From assembly GCA_003719395.1 (NCBI GenBank), contig RHMC01000077.1, forward strand, positions 1 through 33,603: DNA of 33,603 nt, written 5' to 3'. Origin of the DNA: Streptomyces altiplanensis. GTDB lineage: Bacteria > Actinomycetota > Actinomycetes > Streptomycetales > Streptomycetaceae. Below are positions 14,548 through 23,768 of the stretch, piece by piece. A program made the translations under genes and the position numbers. Position 1 is the stretch's first letter; every line of letters begins with the position of its first letter. The notes beneath the pieces are model-generated. The model was not told the origin of the DNA and searched no databases. It saw only the letters and a program-made list of their open reading frames with translations.

Positions 14548-15869
14548 CCACTCCACCCGCGTCAGCGCGCGAGACCACCGAAGGTCCCGTCTACACCGTC
14601 ACCGGCGGCGACTGGGACGAGGTCGTCCAGGCGGCGACCAGGGCCGACGACGAGCGCATCGTCGTCAACATGGGCCCGCAGCACCCGTCGACGCACGGCG
14701 TGCTCCGGCTCATCCTCGAAATCGACGGCGAGACGGTCACCGAGGCCCGCTGCGGCATCGGTTACCTGCACACCGGCATCGAGAAGAGCGCCGAGTACCG
14801 CAACTGGACGCAGGGCACGACCCTCGTCACGCGCATGGACTACCTGACGCCGTTCTTCAACGAGGCGGCGTACTGCCTGGGCGTCGAGAAGCTGCTCGGC
14901 ATCGAGGAGCAGATCCCGGACCGGGCCAGTGTCATCCGCGTGATGCTGATGGAGCTCAACCGGCTCTCCTCGCACCTCGTGTGCATCGCCACCGGCGGCA
15001 TGGAGCTGGGTGCGACCACGATCATGATCTACGGGTTCCGTGATCGTGAACTGATTCTCGATGCCTTCGAGCTGATCACCGGCCTGCGCATGAACCACGC
15101 GTTCATCCGCCCCGGCGGCCTGGCCCAGGACCTGCCCCCGGGCGCGATGGACCAGCTGCGCGAGCTCGTGAAGACCATGAAGAAGAACCTGCCGGAGTAC
15201 GACAAGCTCGCCACCGGCAACCCGATCTTCAAGGCCCGCATGCAGGACGTCGGGTACCTCGACCTCACCGGCTGCATGGCGCTCGGCGTGACCGGACCGG
15301 TCCTGCGCTCGGCCGGCCTGCCGCACGACGTGCGCAAGACCGACCCCTACTGCGGCTACGAGACGTACGACTTCGAGGTGCCGACCGCCGACACCTGCGA
15401 CTCCTACGGCCGCTTCCTGATCCGGCTCGAAGAGATGCGGCAGTCGCTGCGGATCGTCGAGCAGTGCCTGGACCGGCTCCGGGAGCCGGGCGACGTGATG
15501 GTCGCCGACAAGAAGATCGCCTGGCCCGCGCAGCTCGCGCTCGGGCCGGACGGCCTCGGCAACTCGCTCGACCACATCAAGAAGATCATGGGCACCTCCA
15601 TGGAGGCCCTGATCCACCACTTCAAGCTGGTGACCGAGGGCTTCCGGGTCCCGGCCGGACAGACGTACGTCACCGTCGAGTCGCCCAGGGGCGAGCTGGG
15701 CGTGCACGTCGTCTCCGACGGCGGCACCCGCCCCTACCGGGTCCACTTCCGCGACCCGTCCTTCACCAACCTGCAGGCCATGGCGGCGATGTGCGAGGGC
15801 GGCCAGGTCGCCGACGTCATCGTCGCCGTCGCGTCCATCGACCCCGTGATGGGAGGCGTCGACCGGTGA
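14544..15869 (+). CDS. nuoD: NADH-quinone oxidoreductase subunit D
   Basis: This 441-aa protein has a GTG at 14544, overlapping the nuoC stop. It is the 49-kDa subunit, related to the large subunit of NiFe hydrogenases, and forms the quinone site with NuoB. 'NMGPQHPSTHGVLRL' near residues 45-60 contains the loop whose His contacts the quinone head group. 'GYLHTGIEKSAEYRNW' follows, and the C terminus ends in 'DPVMGGVDR', as usual. It has an N-terminal extension of about 30 residues. Reading is clean over the full length. Confidence 0.98.
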   Translation: MTTPPASARETTEGPVYTVTGGDWDEVVQAATRADDERIVVNMGPQHPSTHGVLRLILEIDGETVTEARCGIGYLHTGIEKSAEYRNWTQGTTLVTRMDYLTPFFNEAAYCLGVEKLLGIEEQIPDRASVIRVMLMELNRLSSHLVCIATGGMELGATTIMIYGFRDRELILDAFELITGLRMNHAFIRPGGLAQDLPPGAMDQLRELVKTMKKNLPEYDKLATGNPIFKARMQDVGYLDLTGCMALGVTGPVLRSAGLPHDVRKTDPYCGYETYDFEVPTADTCDSYGRFLIRLEEMRQSLRIVEQCLDRLREPGDVMVADKKIAWPAQLALGPDGLGNSLDHIKKIMGTSMEALIHHFKLVTEGFRVPAGQTYVTVESPRGELGVHVVSDGGTRPYRVHFRDPSFTNLQAMAAMCEGGQVADVIVAVASIDPVMGGVDR

Positions 15870-16725
15870 CAGCCACACCAGCAAATCAAGAGGTGTCTTT
15901 GGGGATGCCGCAGCTCCCCGCTCCCGACTACCCGGCCGACGTGCGCGCCCGGCTCGACGCGGACGCCAGGGAGGTGATCGCCCGCTACCCCGACAGCCGG
16001 TCCGCCCTGCTGCCGCTGCTGCACCTCGTGCAGTCGGAGGAGGGCCACGTCACCCGCACCGGCGTCCGCTTCTGCGCCGAGACACTGGGCCTGACCACCG
16101 CCGAGGTCACCGCCGTCTCCACCTTCTACTCGATGTACCGGCGCAAGCCGAGCGGCGACTACCAGGTGGGCGTCTGCACCAACACGCTGTGCGCGGTGAT
16201 GGGCGGCGACGCCATCTTCGACGAACTCAAGCAGCACCTCGGCGTCGGCAACAACGAGACGACCGAGGACGGCAAGGTCACCCTCGAACACATCGAGTGC
16301 AACGCGGCCTGCGACTTCGCGCCCGTGGTGATGGTCAACTGGGAGTTCTTCGACGACCAGACGCCCGAATCCGCCAAGCGGCTCGTCGACGACCTGCGGG
16401 CCGGGCGGCCCGTCCGGCCCACCCGCGGCGCGCCCCTGTGCACGTACAAGGAGACCGCCCGCATCCTGGCCGGCTTCCCCGACCGGCGCCCCGGCGCCGT
16501 CGAGGCCACGGGCGCGCCGGACCCGCCTCGCTCATCGGCCTCAGGCTCGCCAAGGGCGAGGCACCGCAGCACCGTGTGGTCCACCCGCGCGGGGAGGCCC
16601 AGCAGGGCGGGCCGCCGCACGATCCTTCGCCGTCCGAGCACCTCAGCTCGCACGACGCTCCGCAGCAGACCTCGGCGTCCGACCCCGCTCACCCGGCCGG
16701 ACCGGAAGCCGAGGAGGGGGAGTGA
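15866..16725 (+). CDS. nuoE: NADH-quinone oxidoreductase subunit E, one frameshift in the tail
   Basis: The GTG at 15866 overlaps the nuoD stop. The thioredoxin-like core carries the N1a [2Fe-2S] ligands: two Cys in 'VGVCTNTLCAVMGG' and two in 'IECNAACDFAPVV'. The subunit works with NuoF at the tip of the peripheral arm. After the core, a tail of about 80 residues rich in polar residues, common in Streptomyces NuoE, changes frame at about 16512..16518. Adding one G gives 'GPASLIGLRLAKGEAPQHRV' and a stop at 16723..16725 that overlaps the nuoF ATG, with a total of 286 aa. The break lies outside the cofactor domain and looks like a sequencing indel. Confidence 0.93.
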
Positions 16726-18110
16726 TGACCTTGTCCACCCAATACGGGGGCACCTCCCGGCCGGAGACCGGGGGAGAGACCAGCCCGGAGAAGCTGCTCT
16801 CGCCCGTCCTGTCGGCGTTCTGGGACGAGCCGAAGTCCTGGACCCTGGACACCTACCGGCGGCACGAGGGGTACGAGGGCCTGCGCAAGGCCCTCGCCAT
16901 GTCGCCGGACGACCTCATCGCGTACGTCAAGGACTCCGGTCTGCGCGGCCGCGGCGGCGCCGGCTTCCCCACCGGCATGAAGTGGCAGTTCATCCCGCAG
17001 GGCGACGGCAAGCCGCACTACCTGGTCGTCAACGCCGACGAGTCGGAGCCCGGGACCTGCAAGGACATCCCGCTCCTCTTCGCGAACCCGCACTCCCTCA
17101 TCGAGGGCATCGTGATCGCCTGCTACGCGATCCGGTCGAACCACGCGTTCATCTACCTGCGCGGCGAGGTCGTCCCCGTACTGCGCAGGCTGCACGAGGC
17201 CGTACGCGAGGCATACGCGGCGGGCTACCTCGGCGAGAACATCCTGGGCAGCGGTCTCGACCTCGAACTCACCGTGCACGCGGGCGCGGGCGCGTACATC
17301 TGCGGTGAGGAGACCGCGCTGCTCGACTCGCTCGAAGGCCGGCGAGGCCAGCCCCGGCTCCGTCCCCCCTTCCCTGCGGTCGCGGGTCTTTACGCGTGTC
17401 CCACTGTGGTGAACAACGTCGAGTCCATCGCGTCCGTTCCCGCGATCCTCAACAAGGGCAAGGACTGGTTCCGTTCGATGGGCAGCGAGAAGTCCCCGGG
17501 CTTCACGCTGTACTCGCTGAGCGGCCACGTCACCAGCCCCGGCCAGTACGAGGCCCCGCTCGGCATCACGCTGCGCCAGCTGCTCGACATGAGCGGCGGC
17601 ATCCGCGCCGGCCACCGGCTGAAGTTCTGGACGCCCGGCGGCTCGTCGACGCCGATGTTCACCGACGAGCACCTCGACGTCCCGCTCGACTACGAGGGCG
17701 TGGGCGCGGCGGGTTCGATGCTCGGCACCAAGGCACTCCAGTGCTTCGACGAGACGACGTGCGTGGTGCGGGCCGTGACCCGCTGGACCGAGTTCTACGC
17801 CCACGAGTCCTGCGGCAAGTGCACGCCCTGCCGCGAAGGGACGTACTGGCTCGTGCAGCTGCTGCGCGACATCGAGGCCGGCAAGGGCCGCATGAGCGAC
17901 CTCGACAAGCTGAACGACATCGCCGACAACATCAACGGCAAGTCCTTCTGCGCCCTCGGCGACGGCGCCGCGTCCCCGATCTTCTCCTCGCTCAAGTACT
18001 TCCGCGAGGAGTACGAGCAGCACATCACCGGCAAGGGCTGCCCCTTCGACCCGGCCAAGTCGACCGTATGGGCCGACAAGCCCGCCCACCCCACGGAGGT
18101 GAACGCATGA
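16725..18110 (+). CDS. nuoF: NADH-quinone oxidoreductase subunit F (NADH/FMN site)
   Basis: This 461-aa protein binds NADH and FMN and carries the N3 [4Fe-4S] cluster. Visible motifs are 'GLRGRGGAGFPTGMKW' (nucleotide and FMN binding, near residue 70), 'VNADESEPGTCKD', 'GAGAYICGEETALLDSLEG' and the cluster ligands in 'HESCGKCTPCREGTYW', with a further Cys in 'FCALGDGA'. The ATG at 16725 gives better spacing from GGAGGGGG than the GTG at 16722, which is an alternative start one residue longer. The ATG overlaps the nuoE stop, and the gene's own stop overlaps the nuoG ATG. Clean reading. Confidence 0.97.
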   Translation: MTLSTQYGGTSRPETGGETSPEKLLSPVLSAFWDEPKSWTLDTYRRHEGYEGLRKALAMSPDDLIAYVKDSGLRGRGGAGFPTGMKWQFIPQGDGKPHYLVVNADESEPGTCKDIPLLFANPHSLIEGIVIACYAIRSNHAFIYLRGEVVPVLRRLHEAVREAYAAGYLGENILGSGLDLELTVHAGAGAYICGEETALLDSLEGRRGQPRLRPPFPAVAGLYACPTVVNNVESIASVPAILNKGKDWFRSMGSEKSPGFTLYSLSGHVTSPGQYEAPLGITLRQLLDMSGGIRAGHRLKFWTPGGSSTPMFTDEHLDVPLDYEGVGAAGSMLGTKALQCFDETTCVVRAVTRWTEFYAHESCGKCTPCREGTYWLVQLLRDIEAGKGRMSDLDKLNDIADNINGKSFCALGDGAASPIFSSLKYFREEYEQHITGKGCPFDPAKSTVWADKPAHPTEVNA

Positions 18111-20647
18111 CCGTCACGACAAGTGCTCCCTCCGGAGGCGGCGAGGCGGCGGGACCGCCCCAAGCCCCCGAAAACACGGTCTCGCTGACCATCGACGGCA
18201 TTCCGGTCTCCGTCCCCAAGGGGACGCTGGTCATCCGCGCCGCCGAGCTGCTCGGCATCGAGATCCCGCGCTTCTGCGACCACCCGGCACTCGACCCGGC
18301 CGGCGCCTGCCGCCAGTGCATCGTCGAGGTCGAGGGCCAGCGCAAGCCCATGGCGTCGTGCACGATCACCTGCACCGACGGCATGGTCGTCAAGTCCCAG
18401 CTCACCTCGCCGGTCGCCGACAAGGCGCAGCGCGGTGTGATGGAACTGCTGCTGATCAACCACCCGCTGGACTGCCCGGTCTGCGACAAGGGCGGCGAGT
18501 GCCCGCTCCAGAACCAGGCCATGTCCCACGGCGACCCGGACTCCCGCTTCGACAAGAAGAAGCGGACGTACGAGAAGCCCGTCCCCATCTCCACCCAGGT
18601 GCTGCTCGACCGCGAGCGGTGCGTGCTGTGCGCGCGCTGCACCCGCTTCTCCAACCAGATCGCGGGCGACCCGATGATCGAGCTGATCGAGCGCGGCGCG
18701 CTCCAGCAGGTCGGCACCGGCGAGGGCGACCCCTTCCAGTCGTACTTCTCCGGGAACACCATCCAGATCTGCCCGGTGGGCGCGCTGACCTCGGCGGCGT
18801 ACCGCTTCCGCTCGCGCCCCTTCGACCTCGTGTCGTCGCCGTCCGTCTGCGAGCACTGCGCGGGCGGCTGCGCGACCCGCACCGACCACCGGCGCGGCAA
18901 GGTCATGCGGCGCCTGGCGGCCGACGACCCCGAGGTCAACGAGGAGTGGATCTGCGACAAGGGGCGCTTCGGCTTCCGTTACGCCCAGCGTCCCGACCGG
19001 CTCACCACTCCGCTCGTACGGAGCGAAGCGGGCGTACTGGAGCCGGCGAGCTGGCCCGAGGCGCTCGAAGCGGCGGCCCGGGGGCTCTCGGCGGCGCGCG
19101 GACGGGCCGGTGTCCTGACCGGCGGCCGGCTCACCGTCGAAGACGCGTACGCGTACGCCAAGTTCGCCCGCGTCGCCCTCGACACCAACGACATCGACTT
19201 CCGCGCGCGTGTGCACAGCAGCGAGGAGGCCGACTTCCTGGCGTCCCGGGTCGCCGGACGCGGACGTGATCTCGACGGTACGGGGACGACGTACACGGCG
19301 CTGGAGAAGGCGCCCGCCGTCCTGCTCGTCGGCATCGAGTCCGAGGAGGAGGCGCCCGGCGTCTTCCTGCGGCTGCGCAAGGCCCACCGCAAGCACGGCC
19401 AGCGCACCTTCGCCGTCGCCACGCACGCCACCCGCGGCCTGACGAAGGCGGGCGGCACGCTGCTCCCCGCGGCCCCCGGCACCGAACCCGAGTGGCTCGA
19501 CGCGATCACGGACCGCACCGAACTCGGCACCGACGGGAACGCCGCCGCCGAAGCGCTGCGCGGCGAGGGCGCCGTGATCGTCTCGGCGAGCGGCTGGCCG
19601 CCGTGCCCGGCGCGTACACCGCCGCCGTGCGGCCGCCACCGCGACCGGCGCTTCCCTGGTGTGGATCCCGCGCCGGGCGGGCGAGAGCGGCGCCGTCGAG
19701 GCGGGCGCGCTGCCCTCGCTGCTGCCCGGCGGCCGCCCGGCCACCGACCCGCGGGCGCGGGACGAGGTGGCGTCCCTCTGGGGCGTGGCCGAACTGCCGG
19801 GCCGTTACGGGCGCGACACCGGCCAGATCCTCGAGGCCGTGGCCACCGGTGAACTGGCCGCCCTGCTCGTCGAAGGCGTCGAGGTCGCGGACCTCCCCGA
19901 CCCGCCGCGCGCGCGTGAGGCTCTCGACCAGGCCGGTTTCGTCGTCTCCCTGGAGCTGCGGCCCAGCGAGGTGACGGACCGGGCGGACGTCGTCCTTCCG
20001 GTGGCCGCCGTCGCCGAGAAGTCCGGCACCTTCCTCAACTGGGAGGGCAGGGCCCGGATGTTCGAGGCCGCGCTCAAGCCCGACCAGATGACGCGCACGC
20101 TCGCCGCGCGACGCGCGCGTGCTGCACATGCTGGCCGACGCGCTGGCCCGCGCCGGCGGCGCTGACAAGTACGGCCACTTCGCGCTGCCGGACGTACGCG
20201 CCGTACGCCGGCGAACTGGACCGCCTCGGCGCCTGGGGCGGAGCCCACGCCGCCGACCCGGCCGAGCCCGCCGCCCCGCTGCCGCACCCCGGCGCCGGTG
20301 AGGCCGTGCTCGCGGGCCACCGGCTGCTGCTCGACCAGGGCCGTCTCCAGGACGGCGACGAAGCCCTCGCGGGCACCCGCCACGCGGCCGTCGCCCGGCT
20401 CTCCGCGGCGACCGCGGCCAGCACGGGCGTCAAGGACGGCGACCTGCTCGCCGTCTCGGGCCCCGCCGGAACGGTCCGCCTGCCGCTCCAGGTCACGCCG
20501 ATGCCGGACCGCGTGGTGTGGCTGCCGCTGAACTCGGGGGGCGGAGGAGTCGCCTCCGACACCGGCGCGGTGCCCGGACAGGTCGTCCGCATCGGCCCGG
20601 CGGCCACCGTCACCGCCGCCACCGACGCACCGGAGGTGATCGCGTGA
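18107..20647 (+). CDS. nuoG: NADH-quinone oxidoreductase subunit G, four small indels in the 3' third
   Basis: The ATG at 18107 overlaps the nuoF stop. Fe-S ligands are intact in the N-terminal 290 residues: the [2Fe-2S] set from 'RFCDHPALDPAGACRQC' to 'MASC'; the His-Cys3 cluster in 'NHPLDCPVCDKGGECPLQ'; 'CVLCARCTRF' with 'CPVGAL'; and an N7-type set 'CEHCAGGC' with 'ICDKGRF'. A molybdopterin-oxidoreductase-like domain follows. Its frame breaks at about 19580..19584 and 19631 (one base each), and at about 20106..20111 and 20197..20202 (two bases each, in CG runs). Total loss is six bases, so start and stop share a frame. The corrected length is 848 aa, near the family norm for Streptomyces. 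The last part reads 'TVRLPLQVTPMPDRVVWLPL'. Sequencing error is the simplest explanation. Confidence 0.93.
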
Positions 20648-22005
20648 ATCCGATGTTCCTCGCGGCCGAGGACCTGTCCATGTTCGGCCGCGACCCGTGG
20701 TGGCTCGTCGCCGTCAAGGCGGTCTTCTGCTTCGCCTTCCTGATGGTCACCGTGCTCTTCTCCATCGTGTGGGAGCGCAAGGTCGTCGCCTGGATGCAGC
20801 TGCGCATCGGCCCCAACCGGCACGGCCCCTGGGGTCTCCTCCAGTCCCTCGCGGACGGCGTCAAGCTGATGCTCAAGGAGGACGTGGTCGTCAAGCGCGC
20901 GGACAAGGTGGTCTACGTCCTCGCTCCGGTCGTCGCGGCGATCCCGGCCTTCATGGCCATCGCGGTCATCCCGTTCGGCCCGGCCGGCAACGAGGTCTCG
21001 ATCTTCGGACAGCGCACCACGATGCAGCTGACCGACCTGCCGATCGCGATGCTCTACATCCTCGCGGTCGCCTCCGTCGGCATCTACGGCATCGTGCTCG
21101 CGGGCTGGTCGTCCGGATCGACGTACCCGCTCCTCGGCGGCCTGCGCTCCTGCGCGCAGATGATCTCGTACGAGATCGCGATGGGCGCGGCCTTCGCCTC
21201 GGTGTTCCTCTACTCGGGGTCGATGTCGACCTCGGCGATCGTCGAGGCGCAGGAGGACCGCTGGTTCATCATCCTGCTGCCGGTGTCCTTCATCATCTAC
21301 GTCGTCACGATGGTGGGCGAGACGAACCGCGCCCCCTTCGACATGCCGGAGTCCGAGGGCGACCTGGTCGGCGGCTTCAACACCGAGTACTCGTCGATCA
21401 AGTTCGCGCTGTTCATGCTGGCCGAGTACGTCAACATGGTCACCGTCTCGGCGGTCTCGGTCACCCTGTTCCTGGGCGGCTGGCGGGCCCCGTACCCGAT
21501 CAGCACCTTCTGGGAGGGCGCGAACCACGGCTGGTGGCCGCTGCTCTGGTTCGTCGTCAAGGTCCAGCTGCTGCTGTTCTTCTTCATCTGGCTGCGCGGC
21601 ACGCTCCCACGCGTGCGCTACGACCAGCTGATGAAGCTGGGCTGGAAGGTCCTGATCCCGGTCTCGGTGGTCTGGCTGATGCTGGTCGCCACGGTGCGCG
21701 CGATGCGCAACGAGAACATGGAATTCCAGAACATCGTGCTCTACGTCGCCGGAGCGATCGTCGCGATCCTGCTCCTCTCCTTCGTCGCCGACATCTTCCG
21801 CGACAAGAAGGAGAAGGAGGAGGCGGCGCAGGACGCGGCACAGCCGGCCGCCTTCGACCCGATGGCGGGCGGCTTCCCGGTACCTCCGCTGCCGGGGCAG
21901 GAGCTGCCGCCGGTGCCCCGCAGGCGGCCGCGCCACGAGCGCGAGCTGATTGTCAGTGGTGGGCCGGACACTACAAGTGACGGAAAGGAGGCCGACGGTG
22001 TCTGA
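20644..22005 (+). CDS. nuoH: NADH-quinone oxidoreductase subunit H
   Basis: This 453-aa membrane protein has a GTG at 20644 overlapping the nuoG stop. It has eight or nine helices and forms the quinone-access channel with NuoB and NuoD. Conserved pieces include 'WERKVVAWMQLRIGPNRHGP', 'EVSIFGQ', 'GGLRSCAQMISYEIAMGAAF', 'ETNRAPFDMPESEGDLVGGF' and 'WLRGTLPRVRYDQLMKLGWK'. A Pro-rich cytoplasmic C-terminal extension of about 70 residues ('GGFPVPPLPGQELPPVPRRR') is typical of actinobacteria. It overlaps the nuoI start by 8 bases. Confidence 0.97.
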   Translation: MNPMFLAAEDLSMFGRDPWWLVAVKAVFCFAFLMVTVLFSIVWERKVVAWMQLRIGPNRHGPWGLLQSLADGVKLMLKEDVVVKRADKVVYVLAPVVAAIPAFMAIAVIPFGPAGNEVSIFGQRTTMQLTDLPIAMLYILAVASVGIYGIVLAGWSSGSTYPLLGGLRSCAQMISYEIAMGAAFASVFLYSGSMSTSAIVEAQEDRWFIILLPVSFIIYVVTMVGETNRAPFDMPESEGDLVGGFNTEYSSIKFALFMLAEYVNMVTVSAVSVTLFLGGWRAPYPISTFWEGANHGWWPLLWFVVKVQLLLFFFIWLRGTLPRVRYDQLMKLGWKVLIPVSVVWLMLVATVRAMRNENMEFQNIVLYVAGAIVAILLLSFVADIFRDKKEKEEAAQDAAQPAAFDPMAGGFPVPPLPGQELPPVPRRRPRHERELIVSGGPDTTSDGKEADGV

Positions 22006-22615
22006 TTTCCAGAATCCTGTGGCCGGCTTCGGCGTGACCTTCAAGGCCATGTTCAAGAAGCGGCTGACCGAGCAGTACCCGGAGCAGCAGAAGACGACAG
22101 CGCCGCGCTTCCACGGGCGGCACCAGCTCAACCGCCATCCGGACGGCCTGGAGAAGTGCGTCGGGTGCGAGCTGTGCGCCTGGGCCTGCCCGGCCGACGC
22201 GATCTATGTCGAGGGCGCGGACAACACGGACGAGGAGCGTTACTCCCCGGGTGAGCGTTACGGCCGCGTCTACCAGATCAACTACGCCCGCTGCATCCTG
22301 TGCGGCCTGTGCATCGAGGCGTGCCCCACCCGCGCGCTGACGATGACCAACGAGTTCGAACTGGCCGACAGCAGCCGCGAGTCGCTGATCTACACCAAGG
22401 AGCAGCTGCTCGCCGGTCTGGACGAAGGCATGGTCGAGGCACCGCACTCGGTCTTTCCCGGCATGGACGAGCAGGACTACTACCGGGGCCTGGTCACCGA
22501 GGCCGCGCCGGGCACGGAGCGGCAGGTGGCGCTGAGCAGGGGCGAGCGGCCGCAGGAGGCCGCGTCGACCTTCGGCGAGGACGAGCCGATGTCGAAGAAG
22601 GTGATCGGGGGATGA
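21998..22615 (+). CDS. nuoI: NADH-quinone oxidoreductase subunit I
   Basis: This 205-aa ferredoxin-like subunit carries clusters N6a and N6b. The two C-x-x-C-x-x-C-x-x-x-C-P sets are 'CVGCELCAWACPADAI' and 'CILCGLCIEACPTRAL'. The GTG at 21998 is preceded by a strong AAAGGAGG at 21984..21991, lying inside the end of nuoH, which decides the start. A C-terminal extension of about 60 polar residues follows the cluster domain. The protein links NuoG to NuoB in the peripheral arm. Clean reading. Confidence 0.97.
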   Translation: MSDFQNPVAGFGVTFKAMFKKRLTEQYPEQQKTTAPRFHGRHQLNRHPDGLEKCVGCELCAWACPADAIYVEGADNTDEERYSPGERYGRVYQINYARCILCGLCIEACPTRALTMTNEFELADSSRESLIYTKEQLLAGLDEGMVEAPHSVFPGMDEQDYYRGLVTEAAPGTERQVALSRGERPQEAASTFGEDEPMSKKVIGG

Positions 22616-23457
22616 ACACGCTTGCCGCCTCGGCCACTTCGACCGGCGAGGCCGTGCAGTTCTGGGTGCTGGGCACGATCGCCGTCGTCGGGGCCCTGTG
22701 CACCATCCTGATGAAGAAGGCGGTGCACAGCGCGCTGTGCCTGGCCGGGACCATGATCATCCTGGCCGTCTTCTACCTCGCCAACGGCGCGTACTTCCTC
22801 GGCGTCGTCCAGATCGTCGTCTACACCGGCGCGATCATGATGCTGTTCCTCTTCGTGGTCATGCTGGTCGGCGTCACGGCCGCGGACTCCCTGAAGGAGA
22901 CGATCAAGGGCCAGCGCTGGCTGGCCGCGGGGTGCGGCCTCGGCTTCGGCGTCCTGCTGATCGCCGGCATCGGGCAGGCCTCGCTGTCCACCTTCAACGG
23001 GCTCGGCAGGGCCAACGCCGCCTCCGGCGGCAACGTCGAGGGCCTCGCGGAGCTCATTTTCACCAAGTACGTCTTCGCCTTCGAGCTCACCGGCGCCCTG
23101 CTCATCACGGCGACCGTCGGCGCGATGGTGCTCACGCACCGCGAGCGCACCGAGCGCGCGAAGACGCAGCGGGAGATGTCCGAGGAGCGCGTACGCGGCA
23201 AGCACCTGCCGCCGCTGCCCGCCCCCGGTGTGTACGCCCGGCACAACGCGGTCGACATCGCCGGCCTGCTGCCGGACGGCACGCCGTCCGAGCTCACGGT
23301 CAACAAGACGCTGCGCGGGCGCGGTCAGATCCGCGACGTGTCGAGCGAGGCGATGGCCGACCTGAAGGCGCTGGAGCAGCGCGCCGCGGAGCGGCTCGGC
23401 CGTGAGTCCGGCCATGAGTCCGGGCGCGGCCAGGACGAATCGGAGGTCGCGAAGTGA
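22612..23457 (+). CDS. nuoJ: NADH-quinone oxidoreductase subunit J
   Basis: This 281-aa protein has its ATG at 22612, overlapping the nuoI stop (ATGA). Five membrane helices occupy about residues 15-175, including the conserved 'GVVQIVVYTGAIMMLFLFVV' with the pi-bulge helix region. A hydrophilic C-terminal extension of about 100 residues ('LTHRERTERAKTQREMSEER' onward) makes it much longer than E. coli NuoJ; this is usual in Streptomyces. NuoJ joins the proton-pumping arm to the quinone module. Coupled to nuoK by a GTGA overlap. Confidence 0.96.
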   Translation: MNTLAASATSTGEAVQFWVLGTIAVVGALCTILMKKAVHSALCLAGTMIILAVFYLANGAYFLGVVQIVVYTGAIMMLFLFVVMLVGVTAADSLKETIKGQRWLAAGCGLGFGVLLIAGIGQASLSTFNGLGRANAASGGNVEGLAELIFTKYVFAFELTGALLITATVGAMVLTHRERTERAKTQREMSEERVRGKHLPPLPAPGVYARHNAVDIAGLLPDGTPSELTVNKTLRGRGQIRDVSSEAMADLKALEQRAAERLGRESGHESGRGQDESEVAK

Positions 23458-23753
23458 ACCCGGTCAACTACCTGTATCTCGCGGCGCTGCTGTTCACCAT
23501 CGGCGCGGCGGGTGTGCTGATCCGGCGGAACGCGATCGTCGTCTTCATGTGCATCGAGCTGATGCTCAATGCCTGCAACCTCGCGTTCGTCGCCTTCTCC
23601 CGGATGCACGGCAATCTCGACGGCCAGATCGTCGCGTTCTTCACGATGGTCGTCGCCGCCGCCGAGGTCGTGGTGGGTCTCGCGATCATCGTGTCGCTGT
23701 TCCGGTCCCGCCACTCGGCCTCGGTCGACGACGCCGGCCTGATGAAGCTGTAA
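23454..23753 (+). CDS. nuoK: NADH-quinone oxidoreductase subunit K
   Basis: This 99-aa protein has three membrane helices. It starts at the GTG at 23454, which overlaps the nuoJ stop. Conserved membrane glutamates are in 'VVFMCIELMLNACNLAFVAF' and 'MVVAAAEVVVGLAIIVSLFR', both part of the proton path between NuoJ and NuoN. The length is standard. 15 bases separate it from nuoL. Confidence 0.97.
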   Translation: MNPVNYLYLAALLFTIGAAGVLIRRNAIVVFMCIELMLNACNLAFVAFSRMHGNLDGQIVAFFTMVVAAAEVVVGLAIIVSLFRSRHSASVDDAGLMKL

Positions 23754-23768
23754 GGGGTCGCAAGAATC

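Noticed and set aside
17795..19744. Long minus-strand open frame opposite nuoF/nuoG
   Set aside because: Low-complexity translation and full overlap with conserved Fe-S subunit genes; a codon-bias shadow.
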